A DNA stretch of 64,000 nt from Pseudo-nitzschia pungens (GCA_037355855.1 CM074766.1:186001-250000); one strand, 5' to 3'; counted from the first letter of the stretch, positions 1 through 10,900 are shown. Notes: generated by a model not told the origin, from the sequence alone. Numbers and translations are program-made.

Positions 1-1090
1 TCCCACCGCTCCGTGCCGCTCGCACCGAACGTCGTTGCCCTCCGCGATGCTCCGCCACGCATCCACGCGTGCATGCATGCATGCATGCATGCATGCACAT
101 CCTCCGTTCCTCAATCATCCGAACAATCCAATCCGAGCGACCCGCCATGGTCGGTTGCCCCCGGGGGGTGATACACACCTTACTCTGTTACGGAAAGATG
201 AAAACTGCTACAGGATCGTCGAGAGGGGGAGAGAGATAGACAACCGATGGGGACGATCGTTCGTTGCGTGGAAACGTACCGTACCGCGTTGTTGCCTTAC
301 TAAAATAAAAAGTCGGGGAAGGCCTTTGCTGGCGAGAGTACTACTAGTACTAGCTGCCCTGCGAGTGGGCCCCGTAAAATCTTACCGTACTGTACGAGAA
401 CGGTAAGGCTCACGCGTGAATACGGAGCTGAATTTCGTGAGGGGGAGGGATGCCCGTTCGTCGTATTAGTTTGCATTTTAGTAAGCGAATGTAAGTGGTA
501 AGAAGCTAGATCAGCCTTGAATTCAATTAGTCTGTCCTTCATACCGGTACTTACCGGTATGGGCGGAAGAATGGGTTCGTTGTTCATTCGTGTTTCCTTA
601 TTTATTTGCGTAATACGTACATGTAGTATCTATTAATTCTATGTAATATATATAGTATATACTATAGACATGAAAGTAAACTTTAAACAGGATTGCTAAG
701 TGTAATCACGGATCCTAAAAAGACTTGGCGCGAAGGCGCCAAAAATAGATAAGCTCGTAACCGAGCGGGACCCGGCTTACGACTTTTTCATATGTGCGGT
801 AAATCTTAACTTACTCGCACTCTCCGCCCCTATGTTTTGAATTTGTGAGGAAGATTCGTGACATGAGGAATGGACTCTATGTTGTACTTGTAATTACGCA
901 AGATGTACGGTACAGTGGTAATCTTGCTCGCACTCGCAATCGGCTCGGGGTCAGCTCTTTGTTCTTTGCTCTCTCTCTTCCTCTCTTTCTCTCTCAAAAT
1001 CGAAAAGACTTCACGTCGCTTCAGCGCAAAAGTTACTGTATGCAATAGGCGATCGAGTACGTGTAGTAGACGGCAGCGGCACAAGGAGTA
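1..1090. other. intergenic region, no supported gene
   Basis: Short open frames exist on both strands but none has a recognisable domain, and they run through simple repeats. Around 803-820 and 917-945 there are copies of a CTCGCACT-containing word that also occurs upstream of other genes in this window. A minus-strand hairpin next to a T-run occurs at 720-747 (see findings). Confidence 0.6.
71..97. repeat. GCAT tetranucleotide microsatellite
   Basis: About six and a half perfect GCAT units in the first intergenic stretch. It is a simple repeat with no visible coding role. Confidence 0.9.
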
Positions 1091-1110
1091 ATGACAACGA
1101 CAACGACAAT

Positions 1111-1144
<34 letters not shown>

Positions 1145-1801
1145 CTGGGAATGATTGTGATGATGGCAATGGCAATGATTACGATGATGGCGATGCTTGC
1201 CGGAAGCATCACCAGCGGAACCACGATGTGGGTGGAAGCCACCACCGAGGAAGGATCCACCAAGCTGTCGGTTGCACCAGAACGAGAACGAGAACAAGAA
1301 CTCGAACAAGAACGAGAACGAGAACGAGTATTCGTGCGCGGGCACCGCAATCTGCACATCACGCCCTTCGAACACAGCCACGTTATCCATACCCCGGTGG
1401 ACATCCAGGGCACTATCTACATCAACGCGAATGCGCCTTATGAAATGTACGGAACCGAACCGCCGACGCTGTACGACGATGATGATGATTACAACAACAA
1501 CAACAACGAGCAGGACGACAAATACTACACCGACGACGGAGCGATCAACGAAGTCATGGTAAAGGCACGAAAGGAATTGTACGAAAAGGAACGCTTCGGA
1601 AGCACCGGTACCAGCAATGCGGGCAACGGTGCGAACGGCATCCGGGGAAACGGGGAGGATTCGGATTCGTCGTCTTCGTCTTCTCCGAGCGCGGCGTTCC
1701 ATCGTTTGGAAAGCGGGAGCCTGTCGGGAGCGCTGTTGCTCCTGGGGACCATCTCCACCACCAGCGCTCTGCTGCTCGCTGGCTTTGTTCCGGGTGTCTA
1801 G
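1091..1801 (+). CDS. hypothetical low-complexity protein with hydrophobic ends
   Basis: I do not recognise this 236-residue protein. It opens with a poly-Thr run encoded by ACAACG-type repeats. A Met/Ala-rich hydrophobic stretch (about residues 19-42) follows and could be a signal anchor. Next come an E-R repeat, a short non-repetitive core (about 85-125) that looks genuinely coding, acidic and Asn runs, a Ser run, and a hydrophobic C-terminus of about 24 residues that could be a second membrane segment. The opposite strand and the other frames are also open here because of the repeats, so strand choice rests on the non-repetitive core. No upstream exon could be proven, although an ATG at 903 begins a signal-peptide-like frame that stops at 1091. 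Confidence 0.4.
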
Positions 1802-2092
1802 GAGAGGAACGAATGAATCGGACCGCGCTGTTATTGGGTATGGGCACACGAAACGAAACGAAACGAGACGAGACGAGACAATCGGGAACCGCGGTGGTTT
1901 CCGGTCGCGTTGCGCGGAGGCGAGAGCGGAGCGGAGCGGGGCGGAGTTTTTGGGAGATCGATGCAACGCAATCATAGCGTGCCGCGGACTTCCGTGGTTG
2001 GGATGGGGACGGAACCGGACCGGACCGGAAGGAACAGAACGACAAAAGGAGGGAATCAATCAATCGCATTCGAACAATGTATCAATCGCATT

Positions 2093-2120
2093 CGAACGAA
2101 CGAACGAACGAACGAACGAA
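2093..2120. repeat. CGAA tetranucleotide repeat
   Basis: About seven CGAA units in tandem within an intergenic region. Confidence 0.9.
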
Positions 2121-2771
2121 AAGCAATTTTCCGAGCTTGCTGCTGGGCAATTACCACCGTGATGAAACGGAGACCGGTGCGCGGCGCGGTGCTGTGCGGT
2201 GCGGACCGCAGGAATTCTTCCATCCATCCATCCATGCGCCGAGATACGGTACCTTACGGGATGATTCCGACGCCGCGCCTCTCGGATGGTTGGTTGGCGG
2301 GAGAGGATGGGAACGCGGAGCGCAACGAGACTTTACCGGCGAGCCCATGGAAAACGGGACACCGCCACCACCGTTTCCGTCCGACACCCGAAAAAAAAAA
2401 AAAGAAAGAAAGCAAGAAACGCACGTTTTGTGCGGTTGGGCGTATTTCGCGAGGGGCCTCCTTCGAACCCGGGCGGTGGCTCGTTTCGTCCGCGATGCGT
2501 GGTATGGTATGATTGCTGTAATTTCCAAGTAATAGTATACTCATAGTAGTAGTATTTATAGAATAGCATCACAATGATATGAATACTATGATAGCGAGCA
2601 GCAATGAATACCGACGCACGAGTCGCTGCGCTAGCATAGCTGCCCTTTCCGGTGTTCCGATGTCTTCGTCGTTTGGCGTGCTTCGTTTTTGTTCTCGGTC
2701 TCGGTCTGGCCTCGCGGTTTGCCTCGCTTTCCGGGGCACGCTTCGGTCGGCGGCGTCGTTCCCGCCCAAGT

Positions 2772-2772
<1 letters not shown>

Positions 2773-2811
<39 letters not shown>
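2773..2811. repeat. TTGCCG hexanucleotide repeat
   Basis: Six to seven near-perfect tandem hexamers. They create long but uninformative open frames on both strands. Confidence 0.9.
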
Positions 2812-3015
2812 GCGTGGGATCGTCCCATCCCCTCCCGGCAATCGCGAACGATCGAGAGAAAGGGCGAGACGAAAAAGGACTCGATTTTCTCCCTCGAACA
2901 CGCGACAGATTTTTGCCTTTGTTTGTTGGCTGTCGGAGCCGGAGTCGAAGTCGAAGTCGAGTCCGGCGGTTCGTGTCGGTTGGGTCTCATTCGCACCCGG
3001 ACAGTTGCTGGTCAC

Positions 3016-3050
3016 GTCGAGTCGCGTCGAGTCGAGTCGAGTCGAGTCGA
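3016..3050. repeat. GTCGA pentanucleotide repeat
   Basis: About six to seven tandem GTCGA units, with one unit diverged (GTCGC). Confidence 0.9.
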
Positions 3051-3221
3051 TGGTGACCATGTACACGTACGAGTACTGCATTGCATACAGCAATCCATGC
3101 GAAAGGAGTCGCAACTCTCCTGTTTGTACGTGCGTGAAAGCATGAGATATAAGCGGGCATTCTACTACTGGACAATAAGAATTACATTGCAAAGCTATTG
3201 GCTAGTAAAGTATGGCATAGC

Positions 3222-3243
3222 ATAGTATAGTATAGTATAGTAT
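3222..3243. repeat. ATAGT pentanucleotide repeat
   Basis: Four tandem ATAGT units close to the 3' end of the convergent exonuclease gene. Confidence 0.85.
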
Positions 3244-3625
3244 GGTTATCGGCGGATGTTGTGCACCATCCCGTTTCGGGGTAGAGCCTCGGCTTCTCCT
3301 CTTGCTTGTGCGGCCAAAGAAAAATGTTGTTTCGCGTTTTTTTCAGTTCCTGGCGCAAGATGTAACAGTTGAGCATTGGATTGCATCGTTCGTCGTCCTC
3401 GGTCGAAGTTTGTCGCTGCAATCTGGCAAAGCTGTCGGCTGGCACCCTCGGAGAAAAAGATGTCCGTTGCATTGCATAGCAAACTGCTCCATCGAATCAA
3501 GAATTGGATTCTATCACTTACGGCCCTCTGTTCTGCGAAGTAGTTTCGAGCGATTATTCACTAGAAAAATATTTGCAAAACACGCTCGTCCCCATCTCAT
3601 CCCACTGCGTGTCCCGGGTCCTCTT

Positions 3626-5965
3626 TCATCGTCCCTTCTCCCGCGGTGGCAGCGTCCCGTGCGAGGTGGCGTTGAAGGCGCCGCAAACAACGTCTCTCCG
3701 ACTCCCCCGATCGATCTCGGGCGGATCCACCAGATCGATCTCAAAGACGACCTTGTGATCGATCACCCTGGCGTTGACCATCTGTCTCAGCGCCAGGGTT
3801 TTCTTGCGGACCGTCTTGGGGAGGTGGTTTTCGAGGGCCTGCTGCATCTGCTGCCCCCGGTGTGCCTTTTTGAAAGCCTTGGAAGCCGCCGCAACGGGCA
3901 GGGTCGCGTTCCGGGCCGCCGCCTTGAGGACCGTCTTGGTGGTCCCGGTCCAGGAGGTGCTCCGGGCGCGGCTGGCAAACAATTCGGCCACGTCGACGTG
4001 CTGCTTGTGGATGGGAGATTTGACCGCCCACGGTTGCCGCCGCTTCTGGCTGCTCGGCCAGGACCCTCTGTCGCCGCGATCACTGCTGTCGGCGTCGTCG
4101 ACGTCGTCGCCCTCCTCCTCGTCGTCGTCGTCGTCGTCCATCGCCTCGTGGTCCCGCTGGTGCTCCTTGATCTTGGAGAGCTCCTCCTGATACGGCCTCA
4201 GCAAGGCCTTGAGCTCCCAGCGAGCCTCCCTCCGCTGCCGGTGCCGGAGCGCCAGCTCGGGAAGCGGCGTCTCCGTGCCTCGCAAAATCTCCACCAGATG
4301 GGACCGGCCAAAGACCCGGTGGCAGTCGCGCTCCAGCTTGCCGGCAATGGCAGCCCCCGCCCAGGCGTCCCGGGCCGCGTAGGTGATCTGGTCGTCCGTC
4401 AGCGGGAAGCTCGTCCAGTCGCTCTGCGAATCGTGGGGATCCTTGGGCAGATCGATGCCAAGAATGGCCTTCGAGAGGCCCTGGAGGCCCGACTTGTTGC
4501 GGATGAGCGGCCGGGGGGTCCGGCGGCACGATGGGTGCTGCCCGTCGGGAGAGACGTTGCCGTTGGTATTGCCGTTGGTATTGCTCTGCGTGGTGACGCT
4601 GGCGGCGGCGACGACGCGGGATCCCTTGTCGTGGGAAGAAGCAGCAACAGCAGCAGCAGCAGCAGCTCCCGCCGATTTGGGCAGGACCACGCAGCCCAGA
4701 TCGAATCGCGAGGTGGCCTGCAGCGAGAACGACGACGACGGTAATGACGACGGTAATGACGATGATGATGACGATAATGATGGCGATGGCGATGGAGATC
4801 CAACATTGGTGGAACGGGAATCACTTCCGGTCCGTGACTGGTGGTGGTGGTGGTGGTGACGTCCGCCGCGACGGCTTCGTTTCCCCCGTCGCTGTTGTTG
4901 TTGCCTCGACGGCGATGGCAATGCCGATGGTGGCTTGCGAGAATGAGTGTGAGTGTGAGTGTGAGTATGAGGAGGATCCCCGACCCTGCCGCTCCACAAC
5001 TCGTGCAGGAGGACCAGGTCCTCATCGATGCCACATCCGGCCTTGACGATCGACGGATCCTCCAGCACCGATTTCAGGATGCGCGCGCACGAGTGGCCGT
5101 GCCGCGAGATGGGGGGGGCACTGCCGCCGCTGGCGTTTCCCTTGGTTTCGTGGTGGTCCGAGCGGTCGAAATTGCCCGAGAGGCACCCCTCGACGAGGTG
5201 CACGACGAGGCACGCGGTGGGGGTCGCAAGCTGGATGACCGCTGCGTGGGCAAACCGGGATCGATCGGTGCGATGGGGGTGGGTGCTCCGTCCCACCGGG
5301 AGTCGCTCGATGTCGAATCCCAGCAGACAGCCCTCGTAGGGAAGGTTGTGGCAGAGCCACTCGTCGACGGTGCGGGGATCGTTGGTGTACGTGACGGAGA
5401 CGGGGGTTTGGTCGTCGTCGTTGCCGAGGTTGTTTGGCAGCGCGCAAGAGGAGGGAAGAGGAGGCAGATTCCCGGTGGCGGTGAAAAACTTGCTGTCCCG
5501 AAAGGCCGGTTTGGGTCGAAAGGCATAGCGCCGTTTTGTGGCGGTTGTTGCCAAGTTCGATGACGATGGATCCGGTTTTGAATCTAGATTTGTATCCGGA
5601 GTTGGGTTTTTTGGAATCTTTTTTGGAATCTTGGGGTCGATCCCGCCCAGAAAAGCTGCGCAGCCTGCTGCCCGAGGAAATCGAGACAAAAGAATTTGGA
5701 CCAGCAAGGTTGCTAGTAGGAGCAGGAGCATCCGAAGCGTGGGAGGCATGGCTGTATGTTTTGTTCTCGCTCGTAATCCCGTGGAAGAGAAATCCGAAAC
5801 AGAAACGTCGTTCCGATGGAAATTCCGATTGCCGATTGCAGGGTTTCGTCGTTTTGGATGATTCCCACACGTTGCAATTGGAAATCCGGGAATTACTTCC
5901 ATTTGAGTATGCATCATTGCCGTCGTGTGTTGGGTGGCAGAGTTAAGGATAGTAGGAATAGTCAT
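3626..5965 (-). CDS. DEDDy-type 3'-5' exonuclease domain protein, probable organelle or secretory targeting
   Basis: A single 779-residue open frame. The three exonuclease motifs of the DnaQ-like WRN/RRP6 group are visible. Motif I has F-D-I-E near residues 213-220. Motif II has G-C-G-I-D near 305-316. Motif III has Y-A-A-R-D near 525-535, the Y-x3-D form. Motifs II and III are pushed about 200 residues apart by a low-complexity insert (HTHTHT, poly-His, Ser/Pro and Ala runs); in the family they normally sit within about 100 residues. An acidic/basic tail follows. The Met at residue 73 (codon starting at 5749) begins a strong signal-peptide-like Leu-rich stretch ending in C-A-A-F, similar to a diatom plastid presequence, so I suspect translation starts there. 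Hydrolysis of nucleic acid from the 3' end is the family role; the substrate is unknown. Confidence 0.75.
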   Translation of the reverse strand: MTIPTILNSATQHTTAMMHTQMEVIPGFPIATCGNHPKRRNPAIGNRNFHRNDVSVSDFSSTGLRARTKHTAMPPTLRMLLLLLATLLVQILLSRFPRAAGCAAFLGGIDPKIPKKIPKNPTPDTNLDSKPDPSSSNLATTATKRRYAFRPKPAFRDSKFFTATGNLPPLPSSCALPNNLGNDDDQTPVSVTYTNDPRTVDEWLCHNLPYEGCLLGFDIERLPVGRSTHPHRTDRSRFAHAAVIQLATPTACLVVHLVEGCLSGNFDRSDHHETKGNASGGSAPPISRHGHSCARILKSVLEDPSIVKAGCGIDEDLVLLHELWSGRVGDPPHTHTHTHTHSRKPPSALPSPSRQQQQRRGKRSRRGGRHHHHHHQSRTGSDSRSTNVGSPSPSPSLSSSSSSLPSSLPSSSFSLQATSRFDLGCVVLPKSAGAAAAAAVAASSHDKGSRVVAAASVTTQSNTNGNTNGNVSPDGQHPSCRRTPRPLIRNKSGLQGLSKAILGIDLPKDPHDSQSDWTSFPLTDDQITYAARDAWAGAAIAGKLERDCHRVFGRSHLVEILRGTETPLPELALRHRQRREARWELKALLRPYQEELSKIKEHQRDHEAMDDDDDDEEEGDDVDDADSSDRGDRGSWPSSQKRRQPWAVKSPIHKQHVDVAELFASRARSTSWTGTTKTVLKAAARNATLPVAAASKAFKKAHRGQQMQQALENHLPKTVRKKTLALRQMVNARVIDHKVVFEIDLVDPPEIDRGSRRDVVCGAFNATSHGTLPPREKGR

Positions 5966-7458
5966 TAAAGCGAGAGCTATTAATCATGGTGTCCTTTCGA
6001 TTTGTCGTGCTTGAGAGTTGCGATGGTGAACCAAAATACCAGAGTTTAGGTTGTGACTGCAATGACGGACAGTCCTCGAACTCGAAATTCCGTGATGGGC
6101 ATCCGGCGGGTATCGGTATGTGATTTTACGATAGGCGATAATTGTTCGCTACGGAATGGGATGGGCATCAGTCGAATCTGATCATTATTTCATGAGATTT
6201 GATCTGATGATCGGCAACACTTGTTCCAGTCAATGTTATTACCATCAATCGAAACACCAAACACACAAAACCGGTTGATGGTTGTTCTTTCGTGTCTGCG
6301 CCTCGGAAGAAGAAGAACAAGGCAGCTACCAAAAGAAGCTTGGCACGGATGGCATCTGTTAGACATCGGTCGTTCTTCTTTTGAGATGGATGAATTGATT
6401 GCGTCTTCGCCATCATGGTACTTTACGGTACTGGTAAAATCTTACGTAAACTTCACATGATTCGAACTTTGTCACGCGACACTTTGTCGATCCATTTCAC
6501 GACCTCTGTCACCAGAATGGATGGATTTGATTGGGTGTGCAAATTCGCCCGACGAAACCGGAATCATACCGCGAACGAATCACGACATGAACGACAACTC
6601 ATAGGAAGGGAGTAGGTATGTCTGTCCTTCAACTAACATACTGATGTAACTCCTGTTGTGAACAAATCGGTGCAAGACAACATCAACATGATACTTTCCG
6701 TTTCTAAGACGAGCGAAGGAAGGACCCTTCAAGCCAATGGAGACTGTTGTTTTGCGAAATCATCTATTCCATCGGAAGGGGAAAACATAAAATAACGAGG
6801 ATGATTCTGCAAATTCATTCCAAATCGGAACAGAACACGAGCCAAACCGAACATGAACAGGGAAACAGCTTCCCAACCTTGTTTGGTAGAATGGATCCAT
6901 TGGATCGGAAGCAATTCCGAAATTAAGGGAAATTCCATCCAAGCCGTAGATACGACATAAGAAATACGAAGTACTTGTACCTCGTACTTCGTAATACAGT
7001 AAGGTTACCTTGTAATCATTACTTCGTATTACAAGTATTACCGTATGTATTATGCATCGGTCGATCTAATTCAATGGTAGCCTTACGTGGGTAGGAATTC
7101 CAAGATCTCGCAGTTGAGTTGTATCGGTGGATGTCACTGGTAGCGTCGTCGTCCAATACGGGGGATGCGGCATGGCCATCAACATCATCGTCATCAATAG
7201 AAACGTGCCAAACGACGCCACGGTGAACAAGGAGAAATTGATGCCACGAAAGTTGCGAGCTTGTGTTACAAATAGAAGTAACATGTTACAGTTTTACAGT
7301 CTATTATTCGTTGTTTCTATGGTCTAACGCGCTTGTGTCTTTTCGTGTTTGCTGTAGTGATTTCCCAATAAATTGCTATGCGTGCGTGTGTTTCTTTCGT
7401 TGTATGACGCCGTGTCGTGAAATGGTATACCATTTGATTCCATGCGGCACACCCCAAC
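5966..7458. other. intergenic region, no supported gene
   Basis: AT-richer spacer upstream of the exonuclease gene and downstream of the GRAM-VASt gene. It holds several of the recurrent intergenic words, including TACGAAGTA-type words at 6960-7030 and an exact GTAAGGTTAC at 6999-7008. Short open frames on both strands lack any domain. Confidence 0.6.
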
Positions 7459-10400
7459 CTAGGCGTCCGCTGCGGACGAGCGCGAGAGTCCCTCCAGCTG
7501 TTGTAGCAGCGCCGCGTTTTGCTTTTGCAGCTCCACGAGCTGGGCCTCGACCGCGGACAGGGTTGACAGGATCGTGGTCATCCGGAACCAGAGCAGTGCC
7601 AGGACCGCCAGCGTTGGGACGAGCACCAAGCCAATCATTGTCAGCCCGTTTTCGGAGGGGGACAAACGCGGCAGGAGCCTTGCCCCGAGAGCCAGCTCTT
7701 CCTTCGCGGTGGGCGAGTGGAAGACCGGCGAAGGAGGGGTCGACTGTTCCAGTTCGATTTCGGTCTTGGACGAATCGCTCGCCGTCGGACTCGTCGTCGT
7801 CGCGCTCGAGCTCGACCTCGGCGAGGCCTCGAAAGACCCCGGAAGGAGCGGCGACACCGAGGCAGAGGCAGAGGGACTGGAATTCGTGTTGGCAACCGGA
7901 AAAGGTTTTGCTCCCAGCCGCGCTCTCTTGGCGCGGGCGTGTTCCTCCGAGGACAGGGCCCGTTCCATCATGGACGAGTACCCGACGAACCACTTCTTGG
8001 TTTCCGATGCCACGTTTTTCTGGATCAGGCCCCGGAACATGGTCCGCTTGACAAAGACGATCCGAAAGGAGACCGACAGGGTCAGCGATACGGTGGTAGT
8101 ATTGTCGCTGCTGCCGTCCTTGTCAATGCTGTCTTGTTGCTCGATGATCCACTTGTCCTCGACGCGGAAGCAATCCGACATGGGGACTCCCTTTCCAACC
8201 GTGGTCACGTTCTTCAGAACGGCTCCCCATTTCCGGTATCTCTTGAGAGATTGGCGACGAAAGGTTTCCGCCTCGGTGGGTCCCATCATCCTTCCCGTGC
8301 CGTTGATTGGATGGATGTACCGGATTTCGCGTTCCAGCTCGGGGATGCCGTCGTCTTTTGCGTCGGCGTCGTCGTTATTTAAATTGTTGTTGTTGTAGCT
8401 GCTGTTCTTGCTGCTGTTGCCCGCGTCCTCTGCCACCGGCTTTCTCCTCCACGAATCGAATTGCACGTCCCGGTCTCCGATTTCTTCGAGCTGGTACCGG
8501 GCCAGCGAGAACGCGGCATCGTCCGAAAAGAACAGGTCGAACCAGTCGTCCAGGGTGCAATCCGTGAGCCTGGTAGCCTCCAGGGCCACCTTCCAGTCCC
8601 CTGTCCGCTTGGGCTGCCTGGCGGCTTCCCACAGCTGCCTGGCCCGGGCGTCCTCCTCCGCGTTTCGCAGCGCGATAGCAGCGTCCGCGGAAGGAGTCCG
8701 AGCAAGATGAGGGGTGGAGAGGGAATCGTAGACAGGGTTCGCACCGGGAAGACCGTTCACGGAGGAACCCCCGGGTCGTTCGTCCAGCGCAATGACCTTT
8801 TTCGTGCCCCTGGGTTCCGGCGTGTTGAGGGACGGAACCGTCGGAATGGAGGGGATCGCCGCGGCCACGGGAGCGGAGGCCGCCGTACTGGGCAGGTGGT
8901 TGGAGGCCTTGGCTTGACTCTGGGTGCCATTTGCCATAGCCCTCGTCATTGTCATCGCCGCATTCGCCACCACGGGGGTCTGGGGCTGCCGCCGCTTGGC
9001 AATGGTGGTCCGCGGCGGGGACACCAGAATGGCGACCGACTTGGAGCCTTCCGTCGAAAGGCGTTGCTGCTGCTGCTGCTGCTGCTGCTGTTGATTGGTC
9101 TCGTCCCCACCGTCGGAGCTGTCCCCGCTCAGGGACAGGCGAAGCGATTTGATAGGAATCGCGTTCCGGGACGTTGTGGTCTTGGCATAGGCTTCTTCGT
9201 TGCAAAGTCTCTGGGACGACAGCGCGTCGCCGTTCGTGTCCTGAAAGGCCACCGAGTTGCGATGGGGGGTAGGAGTGGTCTTGGTGCTGCTGCTCCGCAG
9301 CGACGATGGCATGGAGGACGATCGTTTTCGGGCGTCGTCGCTCCGGGGAGTCGTTGTTGCGCGTCGCGTTTCATATGCGTCTTCGTGTTCGTCTTCCGTA
9401 GAAGGATTCTCATTTTGGTTGCCGCTGCCGAGGCCCTGGTCGGTATTGGGGGTTGCTTGTTCGCTGCTGGTACTGCTCATGCCATTGGAGGTCACAAGAG
9501 TCGCGGGGTCCGCATGGGTGCTACCGCCGCAGCACTGCCGGTGGGTCCGCTTCAGCAGCCGGACGACGGCCTCCCGGTTGACAAACGACTTAAAGACGTA
9601 TTGCTCCCCGTCGTTCATGAATATTTTCAGGCTCGTGGTCCGGTAGGATTCAAACTTGGATACCTCCAAAAAGGGCAGGAGCAGCCGGCGCTCGTATGGG
9701 ATCGCCCCGATCGGTCCAAATGCCTTGCCACGAAACATGACCGAAACGGTGGTGATGTAGAGTTGTCCGTAGACGCGGTTGTAGTAATAGGGCGACCGCG
9801 GATCGTAGGTGGTTTCGTAGGGGGAGTCTCCCACGAGCGTGTAGTCGTGCTGGGCCGCCAGGGTGGTAGCGGTGGCGGTGGAACCACCCCTCACCGGTGT
9901 TGTGTTCGTTGTGCTGCTGCTGCCAAGGTTGTGGGGTCCTCCAAAGAGCGCCGCGAGTGTCTGGGACGCGCTGGGCTTGGTGGCGCTGCCCGTGGTTGCG
10001 ATTCGAGACGGGGAGTAGTACTGATGATTGTGGGACTGGGACGACGACCCGATCACTTGGGTGGTGTTGGTGGATCCGTTGGTGTAGGACAAATGATTCG
10101 GGCTCGCAAAGGTGTTGGCGTTGGCGTTGGCGTTGGCGATGACGTTCTTTTCTTCATTACTCTTAGATCGAGGCGAGGACGAGGACGAGGCCGCATGATT
10201 CGTCGGTGTCCTCGCCTCGAACTCGTCCGTAGAGGTTCTCGCCTTCAACGTCGTTGTATTCTGCCGAAAAGCATTCAGACTGGGGGCGTTGATCGAGGTC
10301 GTCACGGGGGTTGTGGGGTGCGGATCTCCCGGCTCGCAATCGCTCGCTTGGGTCGTTTCACCGCCGCCATCGGCAGCTTCCTCCACCGACAATTGCGCGA

Positions 10401-10812
10401 GGGAATCCAACCGCCTCACGGGAGTGCGTATCGTTTCTTCCTGTTGGTGGTGGTCGCTGTTTTCAACCATCGGAGCAGAAGCCATTGTTGTCGAATCGCT
10501 CAACGATGCAGCAGCACTAGCAGGATCTGGTATCGAGTTGTCGGCGATGGTTTCGGTACCATCCGAATCGTCTCTATTGTTGTTATTGTTGTTATTGCTG
10601 CTGCTGCTGCTACTGCCGCCACTGATAATGTTTTCGTCTTTTTGGATTGCAGTCATGATTGTTTTGTTGGATTCTTGCTGGTTGGCTTTGATGACATTCT
10701 CGGTGATTGTTGGAGCACTCGGCGGGAGGAGATTCGGATCCGTGCTGGTTCCTGCACCTCCGGCACTATCTCCCTCGTCTCCTCTTTCTTCCGTCTCTGC
10801 TCGAGGCGCCAT
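7459..10812 (-). CDS. GRAM and VASt domain membrane protein, Lam/Aster-like sterol transfer protein
   Basis: The open frame runs from 11067, but its first part reads through an intergenic-type repeat (CTCGCACT word and GTAAGGTTAT). I therefore start at the Met at 10812; a second Met lies just upstream at 10815. The product is about 1117 residues. A long Ser/Asn/Thr-rich region comes first. A GRAM domain, with the typical G-x-L-Y-I-T pattern, lies at DNA 9850-9545. A poly-Q tract lies at about 9061-9092. A VASt (StAR-related) domain opening with the L-x-D-W-F-x2-F pattern lies at 8570-7945. One membrane helix follows at about 7650-7590, then a short coiled coil at the C-terminus. This order (GRAM, VASt, C-terminal anchor) matches Lam/Ysp and GRAMD1/Aster proteins and plant VAD1, which move sterols at ER contact sites. 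Sterol transfer here is inference from the family. Confidence 0.85.
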   Translation of the reverse strand: MAPRAETEERGDEGDSAGGAGTSTDPNLLPPSAPTITENVIKANQQESNKTIMTAIQKDENIISGGSSSSSSNNNNNNNRDDSDGTETIADNSIPDPASAAASLSDSTTMASAPMVENSDHHQQEETIRTPVRRLDSLAQLSVEEAADGGGETTQASDCEPGDPHPTTPVTTSINAPSLNAFRQNTTTLKARTSTDEFEARTPTNHAASSSSSPRSKSNEEKNVIANANANANTFASPNHLSYTNGSTNTTQVIGSSSQSHNHQYYSPSRIATTGSATKPSASQTLAALFGGPHNLGSSSTTNTTPVRGGSTATATTLAAQHDYTLVGDSPYETTYDPRSPYYYNRVYGQLYITTVSVMFRGKAFGPIGAIPYERRLLLPFLEVSKFESYRTTSLKIFMNDGEQYVFKSFVNREAVVRLLKRTHRQCCGGSTHADPATLVTSNGMSSTSSEQATPNTDQGLGSGNQNENPSTEDEHEDAYETRRATTTPRSDDARKRSSSMPSSLRSSSTKTTPTPHRNSVAFQDTNGDALSSQRLCNEEAYAKTTTSRNAIPIKSLRLSLSGDSSDGGDETNQQQQQQQQQQRLSTEGSKSVAILVSPPRTTIAKRRQPQTPVVANAAMTMTRAMANGTQSQAKASNHLPSTAASAPVAAAIPSIPTVPSLNTPEPRGTKKVIALDERPGGSSVNGLPGANPVYDSLSTPHLARTPSADAAIALRNAEEDARARQLWEAARQPKRTGDWKVALEATRLTDCTLDDWFDLFFSDDAAFSLARYQLEEIGDRDVQFDSWRRKPVAEDAGNSSKNSSYNNNNLNNDDADAKDDGIPELEREIRYIHPINGTGRMMGPTEAETFRRQSLKRYRKWGAVLKNVTTVGKGVPMSDCFRVEDKWIIEQQDSIDKDGSSDNTTTVSLTLSVSFRIVFVKRTMFRGLIQKNVASETKKWFVGYSSMMERALSSEEHARAKRARLGAKPFPVANTNSSPSASASVSPLLPGSFEASPRSSSSATTTSPTASDSSKTEIELEQSTPPSPVFHSPTAKEELALGARLLPRLSPSENGLTMIGLVLVPTLAVLALLWFRMTTILSTLSAVEAQLVELQKQNAALLQQLEGLSRSSAADA

Positions 10813-10860
10813 CATTCGTGTTTGATGGCTAGCTCGGATCGTGGAAATCGCTTCCTCCTC

Positions 10861-10900
10861 CAACCTAATAACCTTACTCGCACTCGCACTCGCAACACGG
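10861..10900 (-). promoter_or_regulatory. 5' flanking copy of the recurrent CTCGCACT / AACCTTAC word
   Basis: Just upstream of the preferred start of the GRAM-VASt gene lies AACCTTACTCGCACTCGCAC. Related words occur near 803, 917, 12085, 15945 and 25137. A regulatory role is inference from position and recurrence only. Confidence 0.3.

Larger units (their letters stand above)
1802..3625. other. intergenic region rich in simple repeats
   Basis: No gene is supported. Open frames appear on both strands because of CGAA, CCGTTG, GTCGA and ATAGT repeats, and none shows a domain. This segment lies between the 3' ends of a plus-strand gene (to 1801) and a minus-strand gene (from 3626), so it is a convergent intergenic spacer. 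Confidence 0.6.

Noticed and set aside
830..2059. 409-residue minus-strand open frame rich in Arg/Cys and Val runs
   Set aside because: It is the antisense of repeats in the plus-strand gene and has no domain; composition follows the repeats.
2440..2520. T-loop-like GGTTCGAA on the minus strand as a possible tRNA
   Set aside because: No acceptor stem, D arm or anticodon arm can be formed around it.
3242..4744. 500-residue plus-strand open frame
   Set aside because: It lies antisense to the exonuclease coding region, whose catalytic motifs fix the minus strand as the real one.
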